Source of the DNA: Helicobacteraceae bacterium
GTDB lineage: Bacteria > Campylobacterota > Campylobacteria > Campylobacterales > Sulfurimonadaceae
Reading direction: 5' to 3'
DNA: 46,324 bases
Assembly: GCA_027066325.1 (NCBI GenBank)
Contig: JAMONY010000002.1
Location: forward strand, 1-46,324
Position 1 is the first letter of the stretch; the number at the start of each line of letters is the position of its first letter. Made by a program: the position numbers and the translations under genes. This document shows positions 1 to 7,879 of the stretch, piece after piece. The notes under the pieces were generated by a model that was not told the origin of the DNA, made no database searches, and saw only the letters and a list, made by a program, of their open reading frames with translations.

Positions 1-72
1 TTTGACTTTACAGACTCTAAAAGTGTTGAGAATAGAGTTGATTATATAGCAGAAGATAGGGTAGCTACCTAA
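1..72 (+). CDS. C-terminal end of a protein gene (partial)
   Basis: Reading from base 1 gives 23 sense codons and then TAA. The product is hydrophilic and acidic and ends in AEDRVAT. The frame converges with the next gene (minus strand, stop at 99) with only 26 nt between them, which is how real gene ends are spaced elsewhere in this window. The family cannot be recognised from so short a tail, and the frame could still be chance. Confidence 0.4.
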   Translation, partial: FDFTDSKSVENRVDYIAEDRVAT

Positions 73-98
73 TCTAGCGAGATCTTTGTAGCTAGTAT

Positions 99-815
99 CT
101 ATATGGTTAAGTCTAGATATGCCGAATCTGTTGTTATAGATGTCATGAGTGTAGCAGGAGAGCCCTTTAAGAGAAATAGATCATTAAAAAATATGCCTAC
201 CATATTGCCAACAGTTGCACTCACAAGCTGATCTGCCGCTGTATGTCCACCATCTTCTACTCTTGTAATAGCACTTGCAATTGCCATGGAGTAACTTAAG
301 GTGTTGAGAGCATATCTGCTCAAGGGTGAAATATGTAACTGCTGTACATTTCGCCTAGTCATAGCAGCGCCACTAAAAGGACCAATTGCATGCTGAGAGC
401 CTATGGCATAATTTGCGCCATTAGGGCTTGTTTTATCTATATTGTGATTTAAAGTATCGCCAATAAAAACACCAACTTTAAAAGCTGTAAACTCAACTAC
501 TGCTCGCTCAACTTTCACAAGATAGGTGTCATCTTCTATAAAGAGTCCAGTTAGGTAGGTTTCGTATCCGTTAATGGTCCTATATAGATCATCATAATCT
601 ATCTCGATAAACTCATTTTCCATAAAATACTTTGTTAATCTTGCATCAGAGTTAGTAGCATACAACAAAGTTGCTCCCACTGCTGGTATAAGTGTTCCGT
701 AGTCTACTATGGTATTGTACGATGCTTTTTTAGTAGCACTATAAGCACTCTGCAATGCTCTGCTGCCACACCCAGTCAGTAGTAATAAAACAGATATAAA
801 AATGATAAATCTCAT
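99..815 (-). CDS. PAP2-like lipoprotein (divergent phosphatase family)
   Basis: Predicted lipoprotein of 238 aa. It has a hydrophobic signal peptide with lipobox LLTGC (Cys16), so it is probably anchored in the envelope. The second half resembles the PAP2 (type 2 phosphatidic acid phosphatase / vanadium haloperoxidase) fold. TRVEDGGHTAAD at 184-195 matches the third PAP2 motif with exact spacing (R185, H191, D195). IGSQHA around H142, followed by FSGAA, matches the second motif region, although the usual PSGH is changed. The first motif is only partly recognisable (DKTSPNG, 127-133). By family it might hydrolyse a lipid phosphate in the periplasm, but the altered motifs make activity uncertain. 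ATG start with GGAG five bases upstream. It is the only gene between the end of the pckA-dedA unit and the convergent gene at the window edge. Confidence 0.55.
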   Translation of the reverse strand: MRFIIFISVLLLLTGCGSRALQSAYSATKKASYNTIVDYGTLIPAVGATLLYATNSDARLTKYFMENEFIEIDYDDLYRTINGYETYLTGLFIEDDTYLVKVERAVVEFTAFKVGVFIGDTLNHNIDKTSPNGANYAIGSQHAIGPFSGAAMTRRNVQQLHISPLSRYALNTLSYSMAIASAITRVEDGGHTAADQLVSATVGNMVGIFFNDLFLLKGSPATLMTSITTDSAYLDLTI

Positions 816-894
816 GTTACTCCAAATCTCTCATAAGTGATCCTAAAAATCTTTTGCGAAAGATTAGAAGCTACACAATATTGATCACACTGTA

Positions 895-1455
895 CTATCG
901 CTTGATGGTTGCCCTACTAAAGTATAACCAGATAGCTCCTGCTATAGATATCAATACAATAGGGGCAATATATGGCTTATCGCTTACAACTGCAAAAGCA
1001 TTCACTATAGACTGTCCTGCAAGATAACTTCCACCGCCAACTACTACCGCCCAAAGAGCGGACGCTGCTAGGTTAAAGATACTAAACTTAGCAAAACTGT
1101 ATTTTGTGATACCGATGGCTAAAGGGATAAGTGTTTTTATGCCATACACAAACTTCTGGAAAAATATGATCCAGTTTCCATGTCGTCTCATAAGTAGATG
1201 TGAGAGTGCTAGTTTGCGTCTATGTTTTTTGAGATACTTCAACACATCACTCTTGTGATACCTCGACATATAAAACAGAAGTGTATCACCTAAAAAGTTT
1301 GCCACAAAAGCGATTGCGATTGAGGTTGAAAGATCTAGTTTACCCATAAAAGAGAGTACACCAGCTGCCATAAGCCCTACAAACCCACCCCCAAGTGAGT
1401 AGATAAATAGCGCGATATAACCATAGGTGGTTAGATTGGTTAGCATATCCTCCAT
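895..1455 (-). CDS. DedA family integral membrane protein
   Basis: A 186 aa polytopic membrane protein of the DedA/VTT family. Known members act in undecaprenyl-phosphate or phospholipid translocation and in maintaining the proton-motive force. Visible family marks are the Gly-rich N-terminal segment (SLGGGFVGLMAAG), an amphipathic middle with basic residues (KKHRRKLALSHLLMRRHG), and the FFQKFVYGIKTLIPLAIGI stretch that corresponds to the family's F-x-R-F-x-P-x-x-R region. A Gly-rich helix follows (VVVGGGSYLAG). The gene starts 8 nt after the pckA stop on the same strand, so it is probably co-transcribed with pckA. The start is not certain: ATG at 1455 lacks a good Shine-Dalgarno, and a second ATG at 1446 has GGAGG only two bases upstream. 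Confidence 0.85.
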   Translation of the reverse strand: MEDMLTNLTTYGYIALFIYSLGGGFVGLMAAGVLSFMGKLDLSTSIAIAFVANFLGDTLLFYMSRYHKSDVLKYLKKHRRKLALSHLLMRRHGNWIIFFQKFVYGIKTLIPLAIGITKYSFAKFSIFNLAASALWAVVVGGGSYLAGQSIVNAFAVVSDKPYIAPIVLISIAGAIWLYFSRATIKR

Positions 1456-1463
1456 AAAGTAGA

Positions 1464-3050
1464 CTAAGGCTCTATAGATGGTCCAGCAGCAGAGTAGTCA
1501 AACTCACCACCTTCGATCTGGTACTTTTTAAAATTATCGATAAACATCTGAGCTAACTCATCGCGTGATCTATCAAACTCATCTTTATCACTCCAAGCAT
1601 TGCGTGGATTGAGTATCTCTGGATCTATCTTGCCAAGAGTGCGAGGAACATGGAGCTTGAAGGTTCTAGTTGTATCAAACTCACTCTGCTTGATAGATCC
1701 ATCTAGTATAGCGTTGATACATGCTCTTGTGTCTTTGATGCTCATGCGTTCACCAACACCATATGCACCTCCGCTCCAGCCTGTATTTACCAGATAGACA
1801 TCAACACCGTGTTTATCTATCTTCTCACCAAGCAGTTTGGCATAAACTGTTGGATGAAGTGGCAAAAATGCCTCTCCAAAACATGCGCTAAATGTAGCTA
1901 CAGGCTCGGTTATACCCCTCTCAGTACCAGCTACTTTAGCAGTATAGCCACTCAAGAAGTAGTACATAGCCTGCTCTTTTGTAAGCTTTGATACTGGTGG
2001 CAGAACACCAAATGCATCTGCTGTTAAAAAGATAATATTTTTTGGGTGAGATGCCATGAGTGATGGTTCATGGTTTTTGATATGCTCTATAGGGTAAGAT
2101 ACTCTAGTGTTTTCAGTCTTACTAGCATCACTGTAGTCTACAGCTCCACTCTCATCTGTCACTACATTTTCAAGTAGAGCATTTTTGCGTATTGCGGCAA
2201 ATATCTCTGGTTCACTTGAGCTGTCTAAGTTGATCACTTTTGCGTAACATCCGCCCTCAAAGTTAAACACTCCATCATCATCCCATCCGTGCTCATCATC
2301 ACCTATGAGTGCGCGTAATGGGTCTGTAGATAGTGTAGTTTTACCTGTACCACTCAAACCAAAAAAGAGTGCTGTATCGCCATCTTTTCCTACATTTGCA
2401 GAGCAGTGCATAGAGAGTTTATTTTCAAGTGGTAACCAGTAGTTCATCATAGAGAAGATACCCTTCTTCATCTCTCCTCCATACCAAGTCCCACCTATCA
2501 CTGCAACTCTATCTTCTATGTTGAAGAGTACAAAAACTTCTGAGTGTAGCCCCATCTCTTTGTATCTATCGTTGGTGGCTTTGCATGCATTTATCACTGT
2601 AAAGTCTGGCGTAAAGTCTTGAAGCTCTTGTGGCTCTGGTCGTATGAACATATTTTTGACAAAATGGGCTTGCCATGCTATCTCGGAGATAAATCTGATA
2701 TTGCGCCTGCTGCTTTTAGATGAACCTGCAAATAGATCCATAACATAGAGCTCTTTATTGCTCAAAGTTTTAGTAGCTAGCCTATATAGCTCATCGAAGT
2801 ACTCTTTTGAGATAGGCTGATTGATATCTCCCCAAGCTATATGCTCTTTTGATGAGCTTGATTCAACAAAGAACTTATCTTTTGGGCTTCTGCCTGTAAA
2901 GATGCCAGTGTCAACTGTTGTTGCGCCACTATCTGTCTGTGTGCACTCACCATTTTGAATCTCTAGCTCTATGAGGTCATCAAAGCTTAAGTTGTAGTGT
3001 ATCGTACCTATATTCTCTATGCCAAGCTTCTCAATATCAGCACTCTTCAT
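1464..3050 (-). CDS. pckA: Phosphoenolpyruvate carboxykinase (ATP)
   Basis: ATP-dependent PEP carboxykinase of 528 aa, the usual length. It interconverts oxaloacetate + ATP with PEP + CO2 + ADP in the cytosol, the first committed step of gluconeogenesis. Diagnostic motifs are RSPKDKF (54-60), [11 protein letters not shown] (187-197), the kinase-1a P-loop [10 protein letters not shown] (231-240) and the metal/nucleotide-binding [17 protein letters not shown] (251-267). In an organism fixing CO2 through the reductive TCA cycle, common in this phylum, the enzyme would link C4 acids to sugar synthesis; that pathway is inferred, not visible here. ATG start with AAAAGG about ten bases upstream, and a TATAAT at 3085-3090. 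dedA follows directly. Confidence 0.97.
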   Translation of the reverse strand: MKSADIEKLGIENIGTIHYNLSFDDLIELEIQNGECTQTDSGATTVDTGIFTGRSPKDKFFVESSSSKEHIAWGDINQPISKEYFDELYRLATKTLSNKELYVMDLFAGSSKSSRRNIRFISEIAWQAHFVKNMFIRPEPQELQDFTPDFTVINACKATNDRYKEMGLHSEVFVLFNIEDRVAVIGGTWYGGEMKKGIFSMMNYWLPLENKLSMHCSANVGKDGDTALFFGLSGTGKTTLSTDPLRALIGDDEHGWDDDGVFNFEGGCYAKVINLDSSSEPEIFAAIRKNALLENVVTDESGAVDYSDASKTENTRVSYPIEHIKNHEPSLMASHPKNIIFLTADAFGVLPPVSKLTKEQAMYYFLSGYTAKVAGTERGITEPVATFSACFGEAFLPLHPTVYAKLLGEKIDKHGVDVYLVNTGWSGGAYGVGERMSIKDTRACINAILDGSIKQSEFDTTRTFKLHVPRTLGKIDPEILNPRNAWSDKDEFDRSRDELAQMFIDNFKKYQIEGGEFDYSAAGPSIEP

Positions 3051-3084
3051 GATGTTTTCGCCTTTTATGCAAACTTTGAGTGCA

Positions 3085-3090
3085 ATTATA
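3085..3090 (-). promoter_or_regulatory. Putative -10 element of pckA
   Basis: A perfect TATAAT on the minus strand, 35 nt upstream of the pckA start codon. No TG extension and no convincing -35. Position and sequence are the only evidence. Confidence 0.5.
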
Positions 3091-3151
3091 CCCTCAAATA
3101 ATTAGTGTAACCTTTCTTTGATCATATCTATTGAAACTCTCATGATTTAAA

Positions 3152-4399
3152 CTACTCTTTTACAATCTTGCCACATCTATACTGAACTTCTCTGCTGCTA
3201 TTGAGATCATACAGTATCTGTCTACCATCTAATAAACCATATCTATAAGAAGACTCCTCTACTAAAAGAGCATCACTATCCCATCGATACACCTTACCAT
3301 CAATCAGATCGTCTTTAAATTGTACTTTAGCTGCTAGTTTACCATCTGGATACCACTGCTGTTGTAGATCATCTCTGAAGCCATGTTTATACTCTACCTG
3401 AGACATAAGTGTACCATTTGGGTACCAGATACTAGCTGTTCCATCTGGTAGATTTTGACTATATCGCACACTACTCTCTAAGACGCCATCTCTATAGTAT
3501 CGTTCCAAAATACCATCTAGCTTACCATCCCTAAACTCTGCCTTGATCCTCTCCTCACCGCTCTCATACCAGACAATCATCTTGCCATGGTATCTGCCAT
3601 CTTGCAAGTGAACTTGCATCTGCTTCAAAAGACCATCATCAAACATAACTGTAAGCTGAGATAGATTGTTATCTAGTTTTTTTACAATGAGCTTAGATGA
3701 GCTGTGAAATTTTAGATCCAACTCATCTTTGTGTACAACATACTCTATGGAAGATATGTGATTAAACCCATCGACTACTTGCTGCTGTTTACGCAAAACT
3801 TTCTTAATTTCTATATCACATATGTCTTGATGTTTAGGTTGAATAGCTTGAGGTTTCTGTTTTGGTTTGATCTGAGGTTTTGTATGGACTTTAGCAACTC
3901 TCTCTTCTGTTGACTTGGCATAAAATGTTGTTAGAAAAGTTTTTGCATCACTAGAGTTCTGTTTAGCTGCTCTTTGTAGCCACACCTTAGCATCTGATAT
4001 GTTGTTAAAATTCTTATATAGCAGTCTGCCGTATAAGAATTGAGCTTGGGCTATGCCCGAATCGGCCGCTATCTTAAGCCATCTCTTAGCTTCATCTTGA
4101 TCAAAATACCGTGCACTAGTATAGTGTAGTCCTAACTTAAAAGCGGACATTGTATGTCCTTGTGCAGCAGATGCTCTATACCATCTTATGGACTCTGCTC
4201 TATCTTTAGCAACGCCGTATCCCCTACTAAACATATATCCTAGATAGTACTGCACATCTCTATCGGTCTGCTGCTCAATAGGAATCCAGTTCTCATAAGC
4301 TTTAGCATAATGACCTCTCTTAGCAGCTTTTAAACCATCATCCACAGAGGCATAAATAGTTACAGTAAATACCAATAAAAGAGTTAAAAATCGCATCAA
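3152..4399 (-). CDS. Secreted Sel1-repeat / MORN-like repeat protein
   Basis: A 415 aa exported protein with an N-terminal signal peptide (hydrophobic core LLLVFTVTIYA). Residues about 40-155 form Sel1-type helical repeats (for example YYLGYMFSRGYGVAKD and KRWLKIAADSGIAQAQFLYG). A basic Lys/Gln/Pro linker follows (about 165-200). Residues about 255-405 hold roughly six repeats of about 22-23 residues of the MORN/YwqK type (GKMIVWYESGEERIKAEF, DGTASIWYPNGTLMSQVEY). Both repeat classes mediate protein contacts; no catalytic motif is visible. It diverges from the M6 protease operon across a short shared upstream region. The first codon is TTG at 4399 with ATG at 4396; AGAGG lies ten bases before the TTG. 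The specific function is unknown. Confidence 0.8.
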   Translation of the reverse strand: MMRFLTLLLVFTVTIYASVDDGLKAAKRGHYAKAYENWIPIEQQTDRDVQYYLGYMFSRGYGVAKDRAESIRWYRASAAQGHTMSAFKLGLHYTSARYFDQDEAKRWLKIAADSGIAQAQFLYGRLLYKNFNNISDAKVWLQRAAKQNSSDAKTFLTTFYAKSTEERVAKVHTKPQIKPKQKPQAIQPKHQDICDIEIKKVLRKQQQVVDGFNHISSIEYVVHKDELDLKFHSSSKLIVKKLDNNLSQLTVMFDDGLLKQMQVHLQDGRYHGKMIVWYESGEERIKAEFRDGKLDGILERYYRDGVLESSVRYSQNLPDGTASIWYPNGTLMSQVEYKHGFRDDLQQQWYPDGKLAAKVQFKDDLIDGKVYRWDSDALLVEESSYRYGLLDGRQILYDLNSSREVQYRCGKIVKE

Positions 4400-4486
4400 T
4401 TAAATAGCACCTCTTTTTTCAAGATAGTGTTATTATACAATAATCTGTTACAATATAGTCATATTTTAAAAATAGAGCAGATAAAC

Positions 4487-5476
4487 ATGACCGAAACAGA
4501 GAAGCAAAAACAGTATCTATCTCTTCTAAAGTCTACCATTAGTAGTCGCGAAGATATAGATAAGCTACTATCAAAAGAGACATTTACGAAGAGTGTATTG
4601 GAGTTTTTAAATAGAGCCTCTGATATCATCTCATCTAAATCTTTAGACACTAATCTCATCACAGTATCTTACGACATAGTATCGATCATTTCGGACAAAT
4701 TTCAAAAAAAAGTAGAAGAGGGTCAGAATCCATTTGATCCCAAAATGCGTAGCTCAATAGATAAACTACTACTATCTCCAAAAGTGCTTGCCTATATCAA
4801 CAATAGCTACCAAGTAAGTCAGGCAGATCAAAATATTATAAAGATAGCACAACATCAACTAGAGCAAGATAAGCAGATATCATCACAACAGTATCTTAGG
4901 CTTCACCACTTCTTCTCAAACATCGATCTTCCAGCAGGCTCAAACTATATGCATATAGATGATGGGCGACACAAAAAGATAGAGCTATTGATCCAAGATT
5001 ATGAGAGTGCCTCATCACAAACATATCAAAAAAAGATCAATAGCATAACGGACCATCTAAACAAAGATAGCAGATCCAATAGCACAAAACTACAGATAAA
5101 ACGCTCTACTGTATGGATCATAATCTTTAGTGTAGTCATAGCTTCTACTGCTCTTTACTACTACCTTACGCCAGCACAGACAGCAAGCTACTCAACATCT
5201 GCTAGCATAAAACATAAAAGATCAGTTCCCCACAAGAGTACAAACATAGATACAAAAGAGCAGATAGAGCGTTTATCGTTAAAAATGGCTCAAGATAACG
5301 GCATAGGTAAAACTATACTACTCAACGAAAGCCCTACCCTAACATATCCGATCTCTATGTTTAAAAAAGGTATCAAGATAGATCCTATAGAGTGTCAAGA
5401 TAGAGCGATAGAGATCTTCACAATTGATGACATGAAGATCTACTGTTACAGTAACGACCAGATAGAGTCAATATGA
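4487..5476 (+). CDS. Single-pass membrane protein of unknown function, first gene of the M6 protease operon
   Basis: A 329 aa protein that I do not recognise. Residues 1-205 are hydrophilic and mostly helical, with many Lys, Gln and Ser. One membrane segment follows at about 208-227 (WIIIFSVVIASTALYYYL) after basic residues (QIKRS), predicting a cytoplasmic N-terminus. About 100 residues would then lie in the periplasm, with two Cys near the end (ECQD, IYCYS). ATG at 4487 is preferred over the upstream GTG at 4427, because the extra 20 codons cover the likely promoter region and the family cannot guide the choice. Its stop overlaps the M6 protease start by 4 nt (ATGA), so the two are translationally coupled. 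A regulatory or export role for the protease is a guess from context only. Confidence 0.7.
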   Translation: MTETEKQKQYLSLLKSTISSREDIDKLLSKETFTKSVLEFLNRASDIISSKSLDTNLITVSYDIVSIISDKFQKKVEEGQNPFDPKMRSSIDKLLLSPKVLAYINNSYQVSQADQNIIKIAQHQLEQDKQISSQQYLRLHHFFSNIDLPAGSNYMHIDDGRHKKIELLIQDYESASSQTYQKKINSITDHLNKDSRSNSTKLQIKRSTVWIIIFSVVIASTALYYYLTPAQTASYSTSASIKHKRSVPHKSTNIDTKEQIERLSLKMAQDNGIGKTILLNESPTLTYPISMFKKGIKIDPIECQDRAIEIFTIDDMKIYCYSNDQIESI

Positions 5477-6867
5477 GCTATAGCTACATACTACCTATCA
5501 TCTTTTTAGGTATCATACTCCAAGGGTGTGGAGGTGGTGGAGGTGGTGGAGGCTCACCTAGCTCAAGCTCTAGTAGCTCATCTTCAACTCACTCAACATA
5601 TGGATATGATCTGCCGCCAGTTATAGATCGGCAAAACAGAGCTCTTTTGGTGGTTCGCATTGAGTACAATGATACACGATTTGTCAACTCATCAGATATC
5701 TGGAATCGTAAGATATTTGGGTACAAAAATCATCAACTAAATCACTATTTTAGTACTCTCTCGAACGGACTTTTTACACTAAATATAGCCCAAGAAACCG
5801 ATGGTCTAAAAGATGGCATCATAGAGATCACACTACCAAGCCAACACCCAAACTCTACTAGTAATGGATCAATACATAAAGATCTAATACAAGCTCTAAA
5901 GATAGCCGATCAATACATAGACTTTTCAGCTTACGATACCAATGAAGACCAGAAGCTATCTGCTAATGAGCTACTCTTTTTATTTGTTGTTGCTGGTGGT
6001 GAAAAAGCTTTTTACCCAACTACAACTCCAAGTGTATGGGCACATCAACACTGCTTAAGTAGCAAAGATGCGCCCAAGCTTGATGCTATAAAAGTTCTAG
6101 AGTGTGATGATGGCAAATATGCGCTTATTGGTGAGAGGCATATTGAGCGCTCATACTCCAAAGATGCTACCATAGGAATCATAGCCCACGAGCTCTCACA
6201 TGCAGCCTTTAATCTACCAGATCTCTACAGTACTGTCTCATCTGCTACCTCTGCTGGCATTGGCTATTTTGGACTTATGAGTAGTGGATTTTGGGGCAGA
6301 TCGTCCCTATCTGACCCATATGGAAACACACCTGTTATGATGAGCGCCTATAGTAGAGTAAAATCTGGGCTCATAAAGCCGCATATCAAGAGTGAGAGCA
6401 GACAAGCAGACCTTCTTCTACACGATACATCACAAACAGACTTTAATATCGCACTACTTCCTATAGATCAAAATGAGTATTTTTTGATTGAAAACCGATC
6501 GATACTAGGTTATGATGCAGGTCTTTTTGATCTTCAAGGTGGATATAGCGGAGGATTAGCGATATGGCATATAGATCAAAAGATCATACAGAGTCAACAA
6601 GCATCAAATAGCGTCAACAACAACCCTGCCCACAAAGGTGTAGATCTTGAAGAGGCAGATATCAGAAGACTAGATCTTGATAGCACATTTAAAGGTAGCG
6701 GTAAAAATCTGTACTATAGAGGCAATATAGACACCTTCTCACCCCAAAGTACACCATCATCAGATAGATACAGTGGGGCACCAAGTGGCATATATGTAGA
6801 CAATATATCAAGCTACAGTCAAACTATGCGCTTAAGAGTTACAAATCCAAACAAGGTACCACAATGA
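5473..6867 (+). CDS. M6-family zinc metalloprotease lipoprotein
   Basis: A 464 aa lipoprotein: signal peptide with lipobox LQGC (Cys19), then eight glycines, a serine-rich linker, and the catalytic domain. ALLVVRIEYNDTRF (58-70) and the following HYFSTLSNGLFTLNI match the start of M6 (immune inhibitor A-like) domains. The zinc motif is HELSHAAFNLPD (H239, E240, H243, D250), the M6 HExxHxxxxxxD pattern. DTNEDQKLSANE (155-166) is a well-formed EF-hand-type calcium loop. GLAIWHID and LDLEEAD-like segments further on are also typical of M6 proteases. M6 enzymes are secreted proteases; here lipidation would keep it on the envelope. The N-terminal TQPDG/ETEDG propeptide region often found in M6 proteins is missing and is encoded by the next gene (4-nt overlap). 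Confidence 0.85.
   Translation: MSYSYILPIIFLGIILQGCGGGGGGGGSPSSSSSSSSSTHSTYGYDLPPVIDRQNRALLVVRIEYNDTRFVNSSDIWNRKIFGYKNHQLNHYFSTLSNGLFTLNIAQETDGLKDGIIEITLPSQHPNSTSNGSIHKDLIQALKIADQYIDFSAYDTNEDQKLSANELLFLFVVAGGEKAFYPTTTPSVWAHQHCLSSKDAPKLDAIKVLECDDGKYALIGERHIERSYSKDATIGIIAHELSHAAFNLPDLYSTVSSATSAGIGYFGLMSSGFWGRSSLSDPYGNTPVMMSAYSRVKSGLIKPHIKSESRQADLLLHDTSQTDFNIALLPIDQNEYFLIENRSILGYDAGLFDLQGGYSGGLAIWHIDQKIIQSQQASNSVNNNPAHKGVDLEEADIRRLDLDSTFKGSGKNLYYRGNIDTFSPQSTPSSDRYSGAPSGIYVDNISSYSQTMRLRVTNPNKVPQ
5530..5553 (+). repeat. Glycine-codon tandem repeat in the lipoprotein linker
   Basis: Eight consecutive Gly codons directly after the lipobox Cys, built as two copies of GGAGGTGGT plus GGAGGC. A run of Ser codons follows. 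A change by whole 9-nt units would alter the linker length without breaking the frame. Confidence 0.75.
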
Positions 6868-7199
6868 GACCTATAACTCTAATCATCTTTGCATTAAGCA
6901 TCTCTAACATCATGGCCGCACCAGCACTCTCAAAAAAAGTGCTTTTAACCCAACCAGATGGTAGTAGTTTTACAGCAACACAAAGAGGTGATGAGTATCT
7001 AAACTGGATAGAAACAGAAGATGGATCTATACTAATCTTAAACGATAAAGAGGGTGATTTTGAGTACGCCATAATAGACGGATTTGAGTTAAAAGGCAAC
7101 AATGTAACATATCATAAAACAGATAGTAAAGCTAGAGATGGTGGTGTTACCAAGGAGCAGATCTACCAGCTATGGCAGATGAGGCGCAACCTTAGATAG
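6864..7199 (+). CDS. Small secreted protein resembling the M6 protease propeptide
   Basis: A 111 aa protein with a signal peptide (LIIFALSISNIMA, cut near residue 18). The mature part carries TQPDGSSFTATQRGDEYLNW and ETEDGSILIL, then FEYA. This matches the pattern VTQPDGTxxxxxxxGDExxxWxETEDG that I know from the N-terminal pro-region of many M6 metalloproteases. Here it is a separate gene whose ATG overlaps the stop of the catalytic gene by 4 nt. Each protein has its own export signal, so this is not one gene broken by a frameshift. It may act in trans as an inhibitor or folding partner of the upstream protease; that is inference. The C-terminus is basic (WQMRRNLR). It converges with the next gene, 4 nt apart. 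Confidence 0.75.
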   Translation: MRPITLIIFALSISNIMAAPALSKKVLLTQPDGSSFTATQRGDEYLNWIETEDGSILILNDKEGDFEYAIIDGFELKGNNVTYHKTDSKARDGGVTKEQIYQLWQMRRNLR

Positions 7200-7203
7200 A
7201 GAC

Positions 7204-7770
7204 TTAGTTACTAGAAGGTAATTTAAATATTGCGCTAACATAGAGCTGATAAAATGCACTAACTCTACCTGATGCATCGCTGTTGATATCAACTGAACTG
7301 TATCTAGTACCAAGTTCTAGATCAAAATTTTCTATAAAGCCTAGATTGATACCAGCATCAGCTCCAGCATATAGATCCCAGTTACTCTTAGTGATGTTGA
7401 TTACACCACCATTTAAACCCATAAAGACATTTAAAGAGCTATTGAACCTCAATAGGTACTGCATAGATGCTCCAACGGTAGAACCATAGCTATATTTGTC
7501 TGTGTTCCAGATCTTACTCTCTATGAAAAAACGATAATCTTCGCTCTCACTTCCAAGCTTTAGTCCGATTGATGGAGTGTAGGTTGTTGATTTGTTTATA
7601 TTTACACCATCAGCTATATTTGCCTTGCTATGTACCTGATAATCTGTACCGATCATACCGAACTCTACACCTATAAGACCTTTTGCATCACTATCTTGAT
7701 ACTTACTCTGTGCAGCACTAGCGTTTACTCCCAAGACCAAAATGGTAGGTAGTATTAGTTTTTTTAGCAT
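7204..7770 (-). CDS. Outer-membrane beta-barrel protein
   Basis: A 188 aa protein with a signal peptide (MLKKLILPTILVLGVNASAA). The mature part alternates polar and hydrophobic residues and contains aromatic-rich strands (YRFFIESKIWNT, VSAFYQLYVSAIFKL), as in small OmpA/OmpW-like eight-stranded barrels. Its precise role is unknown. ATG at 7770 is chosen because AGGA lies eight bases upstream; a start 14 codons earlier would sit upstream of the likely -10 (7793-7798) and would place a hydrophilic leader ahead of the signal peptide. An extended -10 and a pair of 8-bp direct repeats lie upstream, suggesting activator control. Confidence 0.7.
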   Translation of the reverse strand: MLKKLILPTILVLGVNASAAQSKYQDSDAKGLIGVEFGMIGTDYQVHSKANIADGVNINKSTTYTPSIGLKLGSESEDYRFFIESKIWNTDKYSYGSTVGASMQYLLRFNSSLNVFMGLNGGVINITKSNWDLYAGADAGINLGFIENFDLELGTRYSSVDINSDASGRVSAFYQLYVSAIFKLPSSN

Positions 7771-7792
7771 CTGTTTATCCTCATTTGTAGAT

Positions 7793-7801
7793 ATTATGCC
7801 A
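7793..7801 (-). promoter_or_regulatory. Putative extended -10 of the outer-membrane protein gene
   Basis: TGGCATAAT on the minus strand, 22 nt before the start codon. It matches the TGnTATAAT pattern in five of six -10 bases plus the TG. No -35 is evident. Confidence 0.45.
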
Positions 7802-7836
7802 ATTGTACCCATAATATTTTTAAACTTTATTGAACA

Positions 7837-7854
7837 ATTGGTAAAGATTGGTAA
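7837..7854. repeat. Tandem 8-bp direct repeats upstream of the outer-membrane protein gene
   Basis: ATTGGTAA occurs at 7837-7844 and again at 7847-7854, one helical turn apart, followed by a weaker TTTGGTGC. The block lies roughly 50-75 bp upstream of the likely transcription start of the barrel gene and just past the tmRNA 3' end. The spacing fits side-by-side binding of a regulator, for example an OmpR-type one; the regulator is not known. Confidence 0.4.
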
Positions 7855-7879
7855 TTTGGTGCAATATTAGTGAATTTAA

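Noticed and set aside
5473-7199. M6 protease and the 111 aa protein as one gene broken by a frameshift
   Set aside because: Each has its own start with an export signal, the ATGA overlap is normal for this genome, and the order is catalytic part first, which is the reverse of a fused propeptide.
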